Below, one piece after another: positions 15,775-24,294 of a stretch of DNA of 64,000 bases; the stretch's first letter is position 1, and each line of letters starts with the position of its first letter. Location of the stretch: contig NZ_JAIQZK010000007.1 in assembly GCF_020075545.1 (NCBI RefSeq), positions 1 through 64,000 on the forward strand. Direction: 5' to 3'. The position numbers and the translations under genes are program-made. The stretch comes from Nocardioides sp. TRM66260-LWL. GTDB taxonomy: Bacteria > Actinomycetota > Actinomycetes > Propionibacteriales > Nocardioidaceae. The notes below the pieces were generated by a model. It was not told the origin of the DNA, searched no databases, and saw only the letters and a program-made list of their open reading frames with translations.

Positions 15775-16917
15775 TCAGCCACCGGAGGCGGCGAGGGCGT
15801 CCTCGCGCTCCAGGGAGGCGGGCGTGCGGGTGTCGTCCAGCCAGCCGTCGGGCAGGGCGACGCGGGCGCGCGGGGAGCCCTGCCGCCCGCGCGGCGTCCC
15901 GAGCTCGCTGCGCGGGAACTCCTCGTCGGGGTCGAGCTCGGCCAGCAGGACGTCGAGCTCGGCCAGCGTGCCGATCAGCGCGAGCTCGCGGCGCAGGCGG
16001 CCGCCCGCGGAGAAGCCCTTGAGGTACCACGAGACGTGCTTGCGCCACTCCTTGCAGCCGCGCTCCTCGCCCATGTGGCGGCAGAGCAGCTCCGCGTGGC
16101 GGCGCATGATGTCGCGCACCTCGCCCAGCCGCGGCGTCTCCGCGACGACCGAGGCGTCGGGCACCTCCGCGGCGAACGCTGCGGCGAGGTCGCGGAAGAG
16201 CCACGGTCGGCCGAGGCAGCCGCGGCCGACGACGACGCCCGCGGCGCCGGTGTGCTCGACCATCCGCACGGCGTCGGCGGCCTCCCACACGTCGCCGTTG
16301 CCCAGCACCGGGATGTCGACGCGCGAGACCAGATCGGCGATGGCGTCCCAGTCGGCCCGGCCGGAGTAGGCCTGCTCGACGGTGCGACCGTGGAGCGCGA
16401 TCGCCGCGCAGCCCGACTCCTGCGCGATCCGGCCGGCGTCGCGGTAGGTGAGGTGGTCGTCGTCGATGCCCTTGCGGGTCTTCATCGTGACCGGCACGTC
16501 GTAGGGCGCCGCGGCCGCGACCGCCGCCTCGAGGATCGACCCCAGCAGGTCGCGCTTCCACGGCAGCGCCCCGCCGCCGCCCTTGCGGGTGACCTTGGGC
16601 ACCGGACAGCCGAAGTTGAGGTCGACGTGCGCGACGCCGTGCTCGGCGCAGAGGATCTCGACGGCCCCCGCGACGTAGCGCGGGTCGGTGCCGTAGAGCT
16701 GCACCGAGCGGACCGTCTCGAGCTCGTCGAAGACGAGCATGTCGCGGGTGTGCTGGTCGCCCTCCACGAGGCCGCGGCTGGTGATCATCTCGCACACGTA
16801 CAGGCCCGCGCCCTGCTCGGCGCAGAGCCGGCGGTACGCGGCGTTGGTGATGCCGGCCATCGGGGCCAGCACCACCGGGGTGGCGACCTCGAGGGAGCCC
16901 AGGCGCAGGCCGGTCAC
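15775..16917 (-). CDS. dusB: tRNA-dihydrouridine synthase
   Basis: A 380-residue flavoenzyme that reduces specific uridines in tRNA D-loops to dihydrouridine. It is a TIM-barrel NifR3/DusB-type protein with the FMN-site segment VLAPMAGITNAAYRRLC. The catalytic cysteine is C104 in NFGCPVPKVTRKGGG, followed by MKTRKG, HGRT and NGDVW, then VVVGRGCLGRPWLF. The C-terminal helical domain contains MRRH and CKEWRKHVSWYLKGF. It starts with GTG overlapping the stop of the upstream lipoprotein gene (GTGA), so translation is coupled. It is slightly longer than the usual 340-350 residues through a Pro/Arg tail. Confidence 0.94.
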   Translation of the reverse strand: MTGLRLGSLEVATPVVLAPMAGITNAAYRRLCAEQGAGLYVCEMITSRGLVEGDQHTRDMLVFDELETVRSVQLYGTDPRYVAGAVEILCAEHGVAHVDLNFGCPVPKVTRKGGGGALPWKRDLLGSILEAAVAAAAPYDVPVTMKTRKGIDDDHLTYRDAGRIAQESGCAAIALHGRTVEQAYSGRADWDAIADLVSRVDIPVLGNGDVWEAADAVRMVEHTGAAGVVVGRGCLGRPWLFRDLAAAFAAEVPDASVVAETPRLGEVRDIMRRHAELLCRHMGEERGCKEWRKHVSWYLKGFSAGGRLRRELALIGTLAELDVLLAELDPDEEFPRSELGTPRGRQGSPRARVALPDGWLDDTRTPASLEREDALAASGG

Positions 16918-17678
16918 CGGGGGGTGGCGGGACGCAGCGGCGTCACGGCGCCCGTCCAGGTGATCGGCGCGAAGTCCTGGACGGGCCGGAAGCTGACGCC
17001 GGCCAGCTCGCCCTTGCGCGGCACGAAGTAGATGAGGCAGACCGAGGTGGACGCGCCGGGCGCGAACCGCGAGGGCAGCACCGAGCCCGAGCAGGGCGTG
17101 AACCGACCGAGCAGCCGCGACGCCTCGACGAGGGTGTCGTCGGCGTCGAGGGCGTAGAGCGGCACCGGACGTCCGCCCAGGTCGGAGGAGCCGACGTTGG
17201 TGACCCGCGCCCGCACGAAGTACGGCGCGCTGGTGCGGGCCTCCTCGGGGATCTGCCAGCCGCTGAAGGACTGCCGGATCGTCGTGCTCTGCAGCCGGGT
17301 GATCGTGATCGCCAGGGCGCCGACGCTGCGCTGGTCGGGCCGGTACGCGACGGTGGCCCGCTGGCCGACGCGCAGCGACGTGCCCTGCGGGGTGAGGGAG
17401 ACCCCCACCGGCACCGGCAGGTAGTCGGTGGCGCCGACGGAGCCGGCCGCGCCGGGCGAGGCCGAGCCGGACGCGTCGGTGGCCAGCGGATCGGTCGGGG
17501 CGGTGGACGGCCCGGACGCGCCGTCGGTGGGCGTGCTGCTCGCGGCCGGACGCTGGGGCTCCCCCGGCGTGGCGTCGTCGCTGCACGCCGTCAGGGCGGG
17601 GCTCGCCGCCAGCGCCAGCGCGCCCAGCAGCGTCAGGAGCCGGCGCGTGCGCCGCGCGTCACGATGCGTGGTCCCCAT
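16914..17678 (-). CDS. Lipoprotein, DUF4352-like
   Basis: A 254-residue putative lipoprotein. The signal peptide has a basic n-region and ends in lipobox LTAC (Cys about residue 32), followed by a 50-residue Ser/Thr/Pro/Gly linker. The mature domain (about 85-250) has the layout of immunoglobulin-like DUF4352 proteins: LRVGQRATVAYRP, YFVRARVTNVGSSDLGGRPVPLY, and a late Cys pair (FTPCSG, TSVCLIYFV). It is probably anchored on the outer face of the membrane. The ligand is unknown. It starts with ATG and has a purine-rich GGGGAGAG just upstream. It is coupled by GTGA overlap to dusB, although no functional link between them is evident. Confidence 0.82.
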   Translation of the reverse strand: MGTTHRDARRTRRLLTLLGALALAASPALTACSDDATPGEPQRPAASSTPTDGASGPSTAPTDPLATDASGSASPGAAGSVGATDYLPVPVGVSLTPQGTSLRVGQRATVAYRPDQRSVGALAITITRLQSTTIRQSFSGWQIPEEARTSAPYFVRARVTNVGSSDLGGRPVPLYALDADDTLVEASRLLGRFTPCSGSVLPSRFAPGASTSVCLIYFVPRKGELAGVSFRPVQDFAPITWTGAVTPLRPATPR

Positions 17679-17772
17679 CTCTCCCCGTCCTCGTCGCCCG
17701 ATCGACCAGTCTGCCCGAGCCGACGCCCCGATGCGGGACGTTCGGCCCGGTGCGGCGGTGTCGGCGGCCGCG

Positions 17773-19170
<1,398 letters not shown>

Positions 19171-19252
19171 GACGGCTGCTCCTGGCGGTGGGCGGGTCGG
19201 CCGGCTGCCGGCCCGGGACGGCTGCGGACGGGACGGACCCGCACGCGGTGGC

Positions 19253-19579
19253 TCAGCCTAACGAGCGGGCGCCGGGGGCGTTCAGGTCGGTCCCGTCCTC
19301 GACGACCTCGTAGGCCGTCGGCTCGTCGAGCGCCCGCCCGAGCACCGGCACCGCGGTGAGCTTGACGTCGTAGGCGGACAGCGCGCGACGGTAGGCGCCC
19401 ACGTGCTCCCACCGCGTCACCAGGGTCCACAGGGCGGGGTCGTCGGCGTTGCGGCCGATCTCGCCGGAGAGGTAGCCGGGCCGGGCCGCCAGGGCGTCGC
19501 GGGCCGCGACCAGGTCGGCGGCGAAGGTCGCCGCCTCCGGGGAGTCGGGGGTCACGCGGAACCGGACGACGACGAGCAT
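19253..19579 (-). CDS. Antibiotic biosynthesis monooxygenase (ABM)-domain protein
   Basis: A 108-residue ferredoxin-like alpha/beta protein of the ABM dimer family. The first strand is [11 protein letters not shown], and the helix is followed by [36 protein letters not shown], the conserved W-x-S/H region of the family. Such small proteins range from heme-degrading monooxygenases to quinone oxidases; the Asn/Trp/His residues diagnostic of IsdG are not clearly present. The activity is therefore unassigned. It lies 82 nt upstream of glyQS on the same strand and may be co-transcribed with it. Its start region points toward the palindromic repeat cluster at 19618-19703. Confidence 0.82.
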   Translation of the reverse strand: MLVVVRFRVTPDSPEAATFAADLVAARDALAARPGYLSGEIGRNADDPALWTLVTRWEHVGAYRRALSAYDVKLTAVPVLGRALDEPTAYEVVEDGTDLNAPGARSLG

Positions 19580-19617
19580 GCGTCATCCAACCACGGGCGG
19601 ATGGGCGGGCCCCGGTG

Positions 19618-19647
19618 TCGGTTTCCCCGGGCGCCCGGGGAAACCGA
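19618..19647. repeat. 30-bp perfect palindrome with GTTTCCCCGG core
   Basis: Arms TCGGTTTCCCCGGGC and GCCCGGGGAAACCGA are exact reverse complements with no loop. The GGTTTCCCCGG...CCGGGGAAACC core is shared with the second hairpin of the 75-bp repeats at 43994 and 44944, so these are probably members of one repeat family. It lies between two divergent genes (ABM protein and znuA). Confidence 0.8.
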
Positions 19648-19653
19648 CGCTCC

Positions 19654-19703
19654 GTGACGCGCACGGCACCCCGCCACGTCCAGGGAGGTGCCGTGCGCGT
19701 CAC
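19654..19703. repeat. 17-bp inverted repeat with 16-nt loop
   Basis: Left arm 19654-19670 (starting GTGACGCGCACGG) and right arm 19687-19703 are perfect reverse complements around a 16-nt spacer. It is adjacent to the 30-bp palindrome and about 60 bp upstream of the znuA promoter. It is too long for a simple operator; a terminator, an insulating hairpin or a repeat element are the options. Confidence 0.75.
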
Positions 19704-19762
19704 GCGAGCCGCCGCCGACCGGCGGACGACGACCAGCGGACGACCGACGGACGCCCCGGCTT

Positions 19763-19800
19763 TTGACAATCGTTCCCAGATCTCCTGAGAATCGTTGTCA
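19763..19800 (+). promoter_or_regulatory. znuACB promoter with two Zur-type boxes
   Basis: Box 2, TGAGAATCGTTGTCA (19786-19800), is a near-symmetric TGANAA-TCG-TTNTCA Zur site. Box 1, TGACAATCGTTCCCA (19764-19778), keeps the left half. A consensus -35 TTGACA (19763-19768), an 18-nt spacer and -10 GAGAAT (19787-19792) place the start of transcription at about 19800, the A of the znuA ATG. Zur bound here would block the whole promoter. Confidence 0.82.
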
Positions 19801-20774
19801 TGAAGATTCGTCGTCCCGGTCTCGCCGCCGGCCTCGTCGCCCTCGTCGCCACCGGCGCGCTGAGCGGCTGCGCCGCCTTCTCCGACGACGCGGCCGGAGG
19901 CCCCGCGGCGTCGGGCGGCGACGGACGCGTGCAGGTCGTGGCGGCCTTCTACCCCCTGCAGTTCGTCTCCCAGCGCGTCGGCGGCGACCTCGTCGACGTC
20001 ACCGACCTGACGAAGCCGGGCGCCGAGCCGCACGACCTCGAGCTCGACCCGCGGCAGAACGCCTCGGTCGTCAGCGGCGACCTCGTGGTCTACGAGAAGG
20101 GCCTGCAGGCCAGCGTCGACGCCGCCGTCGAGCAGCGTCCCGCCGGCCGCGCGACGCTGGACGTCGTCCCCGCCGCGCGGCTGACCGACCTCTCCCACGA
20201 CGGGCACGACGACGCCGCGCACGACCACGGCGGTGAGGAGGAGACCGGCCTCGGCGACCTCGACCCGCACTTCTGGCTCGACCCCACGCGCCTGGCCGAC
20301 GTCGCCGACGCCGTGGCCGCGTCCCTCTCCGAGGTCGCCCCCGACCACGCCGCGCAGTTCCGGGCCAACGCCGCCGCGCTGCGGGCCGACCTCGAGCAGG
20401 TCGACGCCGAGTTCGAGCGCGGTCTGGGCGGATGCCGGCGCGAGACGATCGTGGTCTCGCACAACGCGTTCGGCTACTGGGACCGCTACGGCCTCGACAT
20501 CGAGCCGATCTCCGGGCTCTCCCCCGACGCCGAGCCGACGCCCGCCGACCTAGCCCGGCTGCAGGACCTCATCCGCAGCGACGGCATCACCACGGTGTTC
20601 GGCGAGACCTTGGTGTCGCCGAAGCAGTCTGAGACGCTGGCCCGGGACATGGGCGTCTCCAGCGCCGTCCTCGACCCGATCGAGGGCCTGACCGATCGCA
20701 CCGCCGACCAGGACTACCTCTCGATCATGCGCTCCAACCTCGACGCCCTGCGGAAGGCCAACGGATGCCGGTGA
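19800..20774 (+). CDS. znuA: Zinc ABC transporter substrate-binding lipoprotein
   Basis: A 324-residue cluster A-I (ZnuA/AdcA) metal-binding protein. A signal peptide with KIRR n-region ends in lipobox LSGC (C24). The mature domain has FYPLQFVSQRVGGD and the metal-ligand histidine in EPHDLELDP. A short His/Asp-rich zinc loop (HDGHDDAAHDHGGEEE) and DPHFWLDP follow, then VSHNAFGYWDRYGLD and the C-terminal acidic ligand region. It captures zinc outside the membrane and delivers it to ZnuB. It overlaps znuC by 10 nt. The ATG at 19800 is the only start giving a proper signal peptide, yet it sits at the predicted transcription start, so the mRNA should be leaderless. Confidence 0.95.
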   Translation: MKIRRPGLAAGLVALVATGALSGCAAFSDDAAGGPAASGGDGRVQVVAAFYPLQFVSQRVGGDLVDVTDLTKPGAEPHDLELDPRQNASVVSGDLVVYEKGLQASVDAAVEQRPAGRATLDVVPAARLTDLSHDGHDDAAHDHGGEEETGLGDLDPHFWLDPTRLADVADAVAASLSEVAPDHAAQFRANAAALRADLEQVDAEFERGLGGCRRETIVVSHNAFGYWDRYGLDIEPISGLSPDAEPTPADLARLQDLIRSDGITTVFGETLVSPKQSETLARDMGVSSAVLDPIEGLTDRTADQDYLSIMRSNLDALRKANGCR

Positions 20775-21574
20775 TCGACCTGCGCGACGCCGCCGTCGCC
20801 CTCGGCGGACGGCCGGTGCTGCGCCACGTCGACCTGCGCGTGGAGTCGGGCGAGTTCGTGGCGCTCATGGGCGCCAACGGCTCGGGCAAGTCGACGCTCG
20901 TGCGCACGCTGACCGGCCTGCGCCCGCTGACCTCGGGCAGCCTCGCGCTCTTCGACACGCCGTTCGAGCGCTTCCACGCCTGGAGCCGCGTCGGCTACGT
21001 GCCCCAGCGGGCCAGCGCCGCCAGCGGCGTGCCGGCCTCGGTCTGGGAGGTCGTCGCCTCGGGACGCCTCACCCGGCGTCGGCTGCTGCGGCCGCTGGGG
21101 CGTGCCGACCGCGCGGCGATCGCCCGCGCGCTGGAGGTCGTCGGCCTCGCCGACAAGGCCCGCGAGGGCATCGGCGACCTCTCCGGCGGCCAGCAGCAGC
21201 GCGCGCTGATCGCCCGCGCCCTCGCCGGCGAGCCCGAGCTCTTCTTCCTCGACGAGCCCACCGCGGGCGTCGACCTGCCCAACCAGCAGGCGCTGGCCGA
21301 CGCGCTCGGCGTGCTCAAGGCCGACGGCGCGACGATCGTCCTGGTCGCCCACGAGCTCGGCCCGCTGGCGCCGCTCGTCGACCGGTCGGTGGTGATGCGC
21401 GACGGCCGCGTGGTGCACGACGGCCGGCCGCTGGCCGACCACGAGGTGCACGCCCCGTGGGTCGGTGACGCCGGCGACCCGCACTGCCATCCCAGCGCGC
21501 GGCGGCAGGCCCGCCGCGAGCGCCACGGACTGCCCGTCCGCTCGCCGCTGGACCGACCCGAGCGGAGCCGCTGA
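20765..21574 (+). CDS. znuC: Zinc ABC transporter ATP-binding protein
   Basis: A 269-residue ABC ATPase that powers zinc import with ZnuA and ZnuB. Walker A is GANGSGKST (36-44), the Q-loop is YVPQ, the signature is LSGGQ (139-143), Walker B with catalytic Glu is FFLDEP (160-165), and the switch His is in VAHELG. The C-terminus carries an extra basic tail of about 30 residues with a DPHCHPS segment that could bind metal. It overlaps znuA by 10 nt and ends 2 nt before znuB, so the three genes form one operon under the Zur boxes. Specificity for zinc rests on the Zur site and the ZnuA loop. Confidence 0.95.
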   Translation: MPVIDLRDAAVALGGRPVLRHVDLRVESGEFVALMGANGSGKSTLVRTLTGLRPLTSGSLALFDTPFERFHAWSRVGYVPQRASAASGVPASVWEVVASGRLTRRRLLRPLGRADRAAIARALEVVGLADKAREGIGDLSGGQQQRALIARALAGEPELFFLDEPTAGVDLPNQQALADALGVLKADGATIVLVAHELGPLAPLVDRSVVMRDGRVVHDGRPLADHEVHAPWVGDAGDPHCHPSARRQARRERHGLPVRSPLDRPERSR

Positions 21575-21576
21575 CC

Positions 21577-22608
21577 ATGGACCTCTTCGCCTACGGCTTC
21601 ATGCAGCGCGCCCTGATCGCGGCGGCCCTCACCGGCCTGGTCGCACCGGCCGTCGGCACCTACCTGGTGCAGCGCCGCCTGGCCCTGATGGGCGACGGCC
21701 TCGGCCACGTCGCCGTCACCGGCATCGCGCTCGGCCTGCTCACGAACTCCTCGCCGCTGTGGACCGCCATGCTGGTGACGGTGACCGGCGCCGTGCTGAT
21801 CGAGCTGATCCGCGAGCGCGGCAGCGTCAACGGCGACGTCGCCCTCGCGCTGCTGTTCTACGGCGGCCTGGCCGGAGGCGTGCTGCTCACCGGCATCGGC
21901 GGCCAAAGCGCCTCGACGCTCCAGGAGTACCTGTTCGGCTCGATCCTCACCATCACGATCGCCGATATCTGGGCGGTCATGGGGCTCACCGCCGTCGTCC
22001 TGGCGATCGCCCTGGGGCTGGCGCCGCAGCTGTTCGCGGTCTCGCAGGACGTCGAGTTCGCGCGCGTCGCCGGGCTGCGGGTGCGGGCGTACAACCTGCT
22101 CATCGCGGTGCTCGCGGCGGCCAGCGTGACGGTCGCCATGCGCACCGTCGGGCTGCTGCTCGTCTCGGCCCTCATGGTGGTGCCGGTGGCCACCGCCCAG
22201 CAGCTGACCCGCTCCTTCCGCGCCACGCTGCTCGGCGCGATGGTGCTCGGCGTCGCCGCCTCGGTCGGCGGGCTGGTCGCCTCGGCCGTCGCGTCGTCGC
22301 GTGCCCAGGTCGCGCCGGGATCCACGATCGTGATCGTCGCCCTGCTCGGCTTCGCCGTCACCTGGCCGATCGGCTCGTGGCTGCGGCACCGACGCCGGCT
22401 GACCTCGCCCTTCGACGACGAGCCGCTGGACGGCCTCGGCGGACCGGACGGCCCGCTCGACGCCGCCCACCGCACCGTCACCGAGCCGCACGTGCACCGG
22501 CACGGCGCCGACTGCGGCCACGTCGCGGTGCCGCACGGCGACCACGTCGACTACCTGCACGACGGGCACCGGCACGCCCCGCACGAGGCGCACTACGACG
22601 AGCACTGA
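21577..22608 (+). CDS. znuB: Zinc ABC transporter permease with His-rich tail
   Basis: A 343-residue ABC-3 family permease with about eight transmembrane segments between residues 8 and 270 (for example ALIAAALTGLVAPAVGTYL, then VLLTGIGG and MRTVGLLLVSALMVVPVATAQQL). It forms the zinc channel with ZnuC. After the last membrane segment there is a long cytosolic-side tail (about 275-343) that is acidic and then His-rich: 12 histidines in the last 41 residues, including HVHRHGADCGH. Most family members end soon after the last membrane segment, so the tail is an addition and may buffer or sense zinc. Its stop codon lies inside a tandem 10-bp repeat. Confidence 0.94.
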   Translation: MDLFAYGFMQRALIAAALTGLVAPAVGTYLVQRRLALMGDGLGHVAVTGIALGLLTNSSPLWTAMLVTVTGAVLIELIRERGSVNGDVALALLFYGGLAGGVLLTGIGGQSASTLQEYLFGSILTITIADIWAVMGLTAVVLAIALGLAPQLFAVSQDVEFARVAGLRVRAYNLLIAVLAAASVTVAMRTVGLLLVSALMVVPVATAQQLTRSFRATLLGAMVLGVAASVGGLVASAVASSRAQVAPGSTIVIVALLGFAVTWPIGSWLRHRRRLTSPFDDEPLDGLGGPDGPLDAAHRTVTEPHVHRHGADCGHVAVPHGDHVDYLHDGHRHAPHEAHYDEH

Positions 22609-22644
22609 CGGGCGCTGACGGGCGCTGACGGGCACTGACGGGCA
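22605..22644. repeat. Tandem 10-bp repeat, four units
   Basis: Units CTGACGGGCG, CTGACGGGCG, CTGACGGGCA, CTGACGGGCA, with a partial fifth after them. The first unit includes the znuB TGA stop, and each unit repeats a TGA. It lies between the convergent ends of znuB and uppS. Confidence 0.85.
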
Positions 22645-22658
22645 CTGCCCGCCGCGGG

Positions 22659-23423
22659 TCAGGCGCTGCCGTAGCGCCGGTCGCGCTCGGCGTAGATCTC
22701 GATGGCCCGCCACAGCGCGAGCCGGTCGACGTCGGGCCACAGCACGTCGGTGAAGACCATCTCGGAGTAGGCGGCCTGCCAGAGCATGAAGTTGGAGAGC
22801 CGCTGCTCGCCCGACGTGCGCCACACCAGGTCGGCGTCGGGCAGCTCGGGCAGGTAGAGGTGCCGGGCGAGGACCTTCTCGTCGACCTTCTCCGGGTTCA
22901 GCCGCCCGGCGGCCACCTCGCGGGCGATCGCCCGGGCGGCATCGGCGAGCTCGGCGCGTCCGCCGTAGTTGACGCACATCGTCAGGGTGAGGACGTCGTT
23001 GTCCTTGGTCAGCTCCTCGGCGACCTGCAGCTCCTTGATCACCGAGCGCCACAGCCGGGGCGCACGACCGGCCCAGCGCACCCGGACGCCGAGCTCGTGC
23101 ATCTCGTCGCGGCGACGGCGGATGACGTCGCGGTTGAAGCCCATGAGGAAGCGGACCTCCTCGGGCGAGCGGCTCCAGTTCTCGGTGGAGAACGCGTAGG
23201 CCGAGATCGCCTTCACGCCGATCTCGATGGCGCCCTCGACGACGTCGAAGAGCGACGACTCGCCCTCCTGGTGGCCGCGGGTGCGCGGGAGGCCGCGCTC
23301 CTTGGCCCAGCGGCCGTTGCCGTCCATGACGATGGCGACGTGCCGGGGCACCAGCTCCGGCGGGAGCGCGGGCGGACGGGCCCCCGACGGGTGCGGGGTG
23401 GGCGGACGGACGGCGCGCTTCAC
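22659..23423 (-). CDS. uppS: Isoprenyl (undecaprenyl/decaprenyl) diphosphate synthase
   Basis: A 254-residue cis-prenyltransferase that makes the long-chain polyprenyl diphosphate carrier for cell-wall synthesis. The catalytic P-loop-like motif is [10 protein letters not shown] with D34, then [34 protein letters not shown], and the C-terminal [27 protein letters not shown] with WPDVD. All are intact. The GTG at 23423 fits the family N-terminus ([13 protein letters not shown]); the frame extends upstream only through degenerate 10-bp repeats. TAGGCT lies 8 nt before the GTG and there is no Shine-Dalgarno, so it is probably leaderless. Chain length of the product cannot be read with certainty. 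Confidence 0.95.
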   Translation of the reverse strand: MKRAVRPPTPHPSGARPPALPPELVPRHVAIVMDGNGRWAKERGLPRTRGHQEGESSLFDVVEGAIEIGVKAISAYAFSTENWSRSPEEVRFLMGFNRDVIRRRRDEMHELGVRVRWAGRAPRLWRSVIKELQVAEELTKDNDVLTLTMCVNYGGRAELADAARAIAREVAAGRLNPEKVDEKVLARHLYLPELPDADLVWRTSGEQRLSNFMLWQAAYSEMVFTDVLWPDVDRLALWRAIEIYAERDRRYGSA

Positions 23424-23431
23424 GAGGCGGG

Positions 23432-23437
23432 AGCCTA
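23432..23437 (-). promoter_or_regulatory. -10 element of a leaderless uppS promoter
   Basis: TAGGCT is 8 nt before the GTG start at 23423. The promoter lies between the uppS start and the 10-bp repeat tract. Confidence 0.55.
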
Positions 23438-23450
23438 GCTCTGACGGTCG

Positions 23451-23520
23451 CCGGCGCTCGCCGGCGCTCGCCGGCGCTCGCCAGCGCACGTCGGCGCTCG
23501 TCACAGCACGTCAGCGCTCG
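23451..23520. repeat. Degenerate 10-bp tandem repeat, seven units
   Basis: Seven consecutive 10-mers: CCGGCGCTCG three times, then CCAGCGCACG, TCGGCGCTCG, TCACAGCACG and TCAGCGCTCG. The last unit enters the 3' end of recO. It sits just upstream of the uppS promoter. A second 10-bp-period tract lies at the other end of uppS. Confidence 0.85.
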
Positions 23521-24239
23521 ACGTGCTCCAACGAGCGCAGGCCGCGCTCGAGGTGCCACGACAGGTACGCGGCGACGAGCCCGGACGCCTCGCGCGCGGT
23601 GCGCTCGTCGGCCCGGGCGACGACCGGCCAGTCGCCGGCGAGGAGCGCGCCGAGCAGCACGACCGCCTCGCTCGACGGGCCGGCCGAGCCCGGGATCCGG
23701 CAGGTGGTGCAGAGCATGCCGCCCATCGAGGGGTTGAACCACCGGTGCGGGCCCTCGAGGCCGCAGTGGGCGCAGGCGGAGAACGAGGGCGCGTAGCCCG
23801 CGACCGCCAGGGAGCGCAGCAGGTAGGAGTCGAGCACCGCGCCCGGACGCCGGTCGTCGGAGGTGAGCGCCCGCAGTCCGCCGACGAGCAGCAGGAACTG
23901 CTGCAGCGACGGCTCGCGCTCCTCGGTGACCAGCCGCTCGGCGGTCTCGAGCATCACCGTGCCGGCGGTGTAGCGCTCGTAGTCGAGGCCGAGGCCGGAG
24001 TGGAACGGCGTCAGGGTCTCGGCCTGGGTGACGGTGTCGAGCGAGCGGCCCTCGGCCAGCTGCAGGTCGACGTGCATGAACGGCTCGAGCCGCGAGCCGA
24101 ACTTCGAGGTGGTGCGCCGCACGCCCTTCGCGACCGCCCGGATGCGTCCGTGGTGGCGGGAGAGGAGGGTGATGATGCGATCGGCCTCGCCCAGCTTGTG
24201 GGTGCGCAGGACGATCGCCTCGTCACGGTAGAGCGGCAC
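23511..24239 (-). CDS. recO: DNA repair protein RecO
   Basis: A 242-residue recombination mediator that, with RecR, loads RecA onto SSB-coated DNA and anneals strands. The N-terminal OB fold begins LYRDEAIVLRTHKLGEADRIITLLSRHHGRIRAVAKGVR. The helical domain carries the four-Cys zinc site CAHCGLEG...CTTC. Length and order are those of actinobacterial RecO. The GTG at 24239 is preceded by CACAAT six nt upstream, a plausible -10 for a leaderless mRNA. The 3' end is formed by 10-bp repeat units. It lies upstream of uppS on the same strand, a conserved neighbourhood. Confidence 0.95.
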   Translation of the reverse strand: MPLYRDEAIVLRTHKLGEADRIITLLSRHHGRIRAVAKGVRRTTSKFGSRLEPFMHVDLQLAEGRSLDTVTQAETLTPFHSGLGLDYERYTAGTVMLETAERLVTEEREPSLQQFLLLVGGLRALTSDDRRPGAVLDSYLLRSLAVAGYAPSFSACAHCGLEGPHRWFNPSMGGMLCTTCRIPGSAGPSSEAVVLLGALLAGDWPVVARADERTAREASGLVAAYLSWHLERGLRSLEHVER

Positions 24240-24294
24240 GCACCCATTGTGCGGGGTGCGCGGGCGGGGCCGCGTCCCGGCGCGCGGGGGCGGC

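Noticed and set aside
22605..23520. CRISPR-like array around uppS
   Set aside because: The repeats are 10 bp with no spacers; they are simple tandem repeats.
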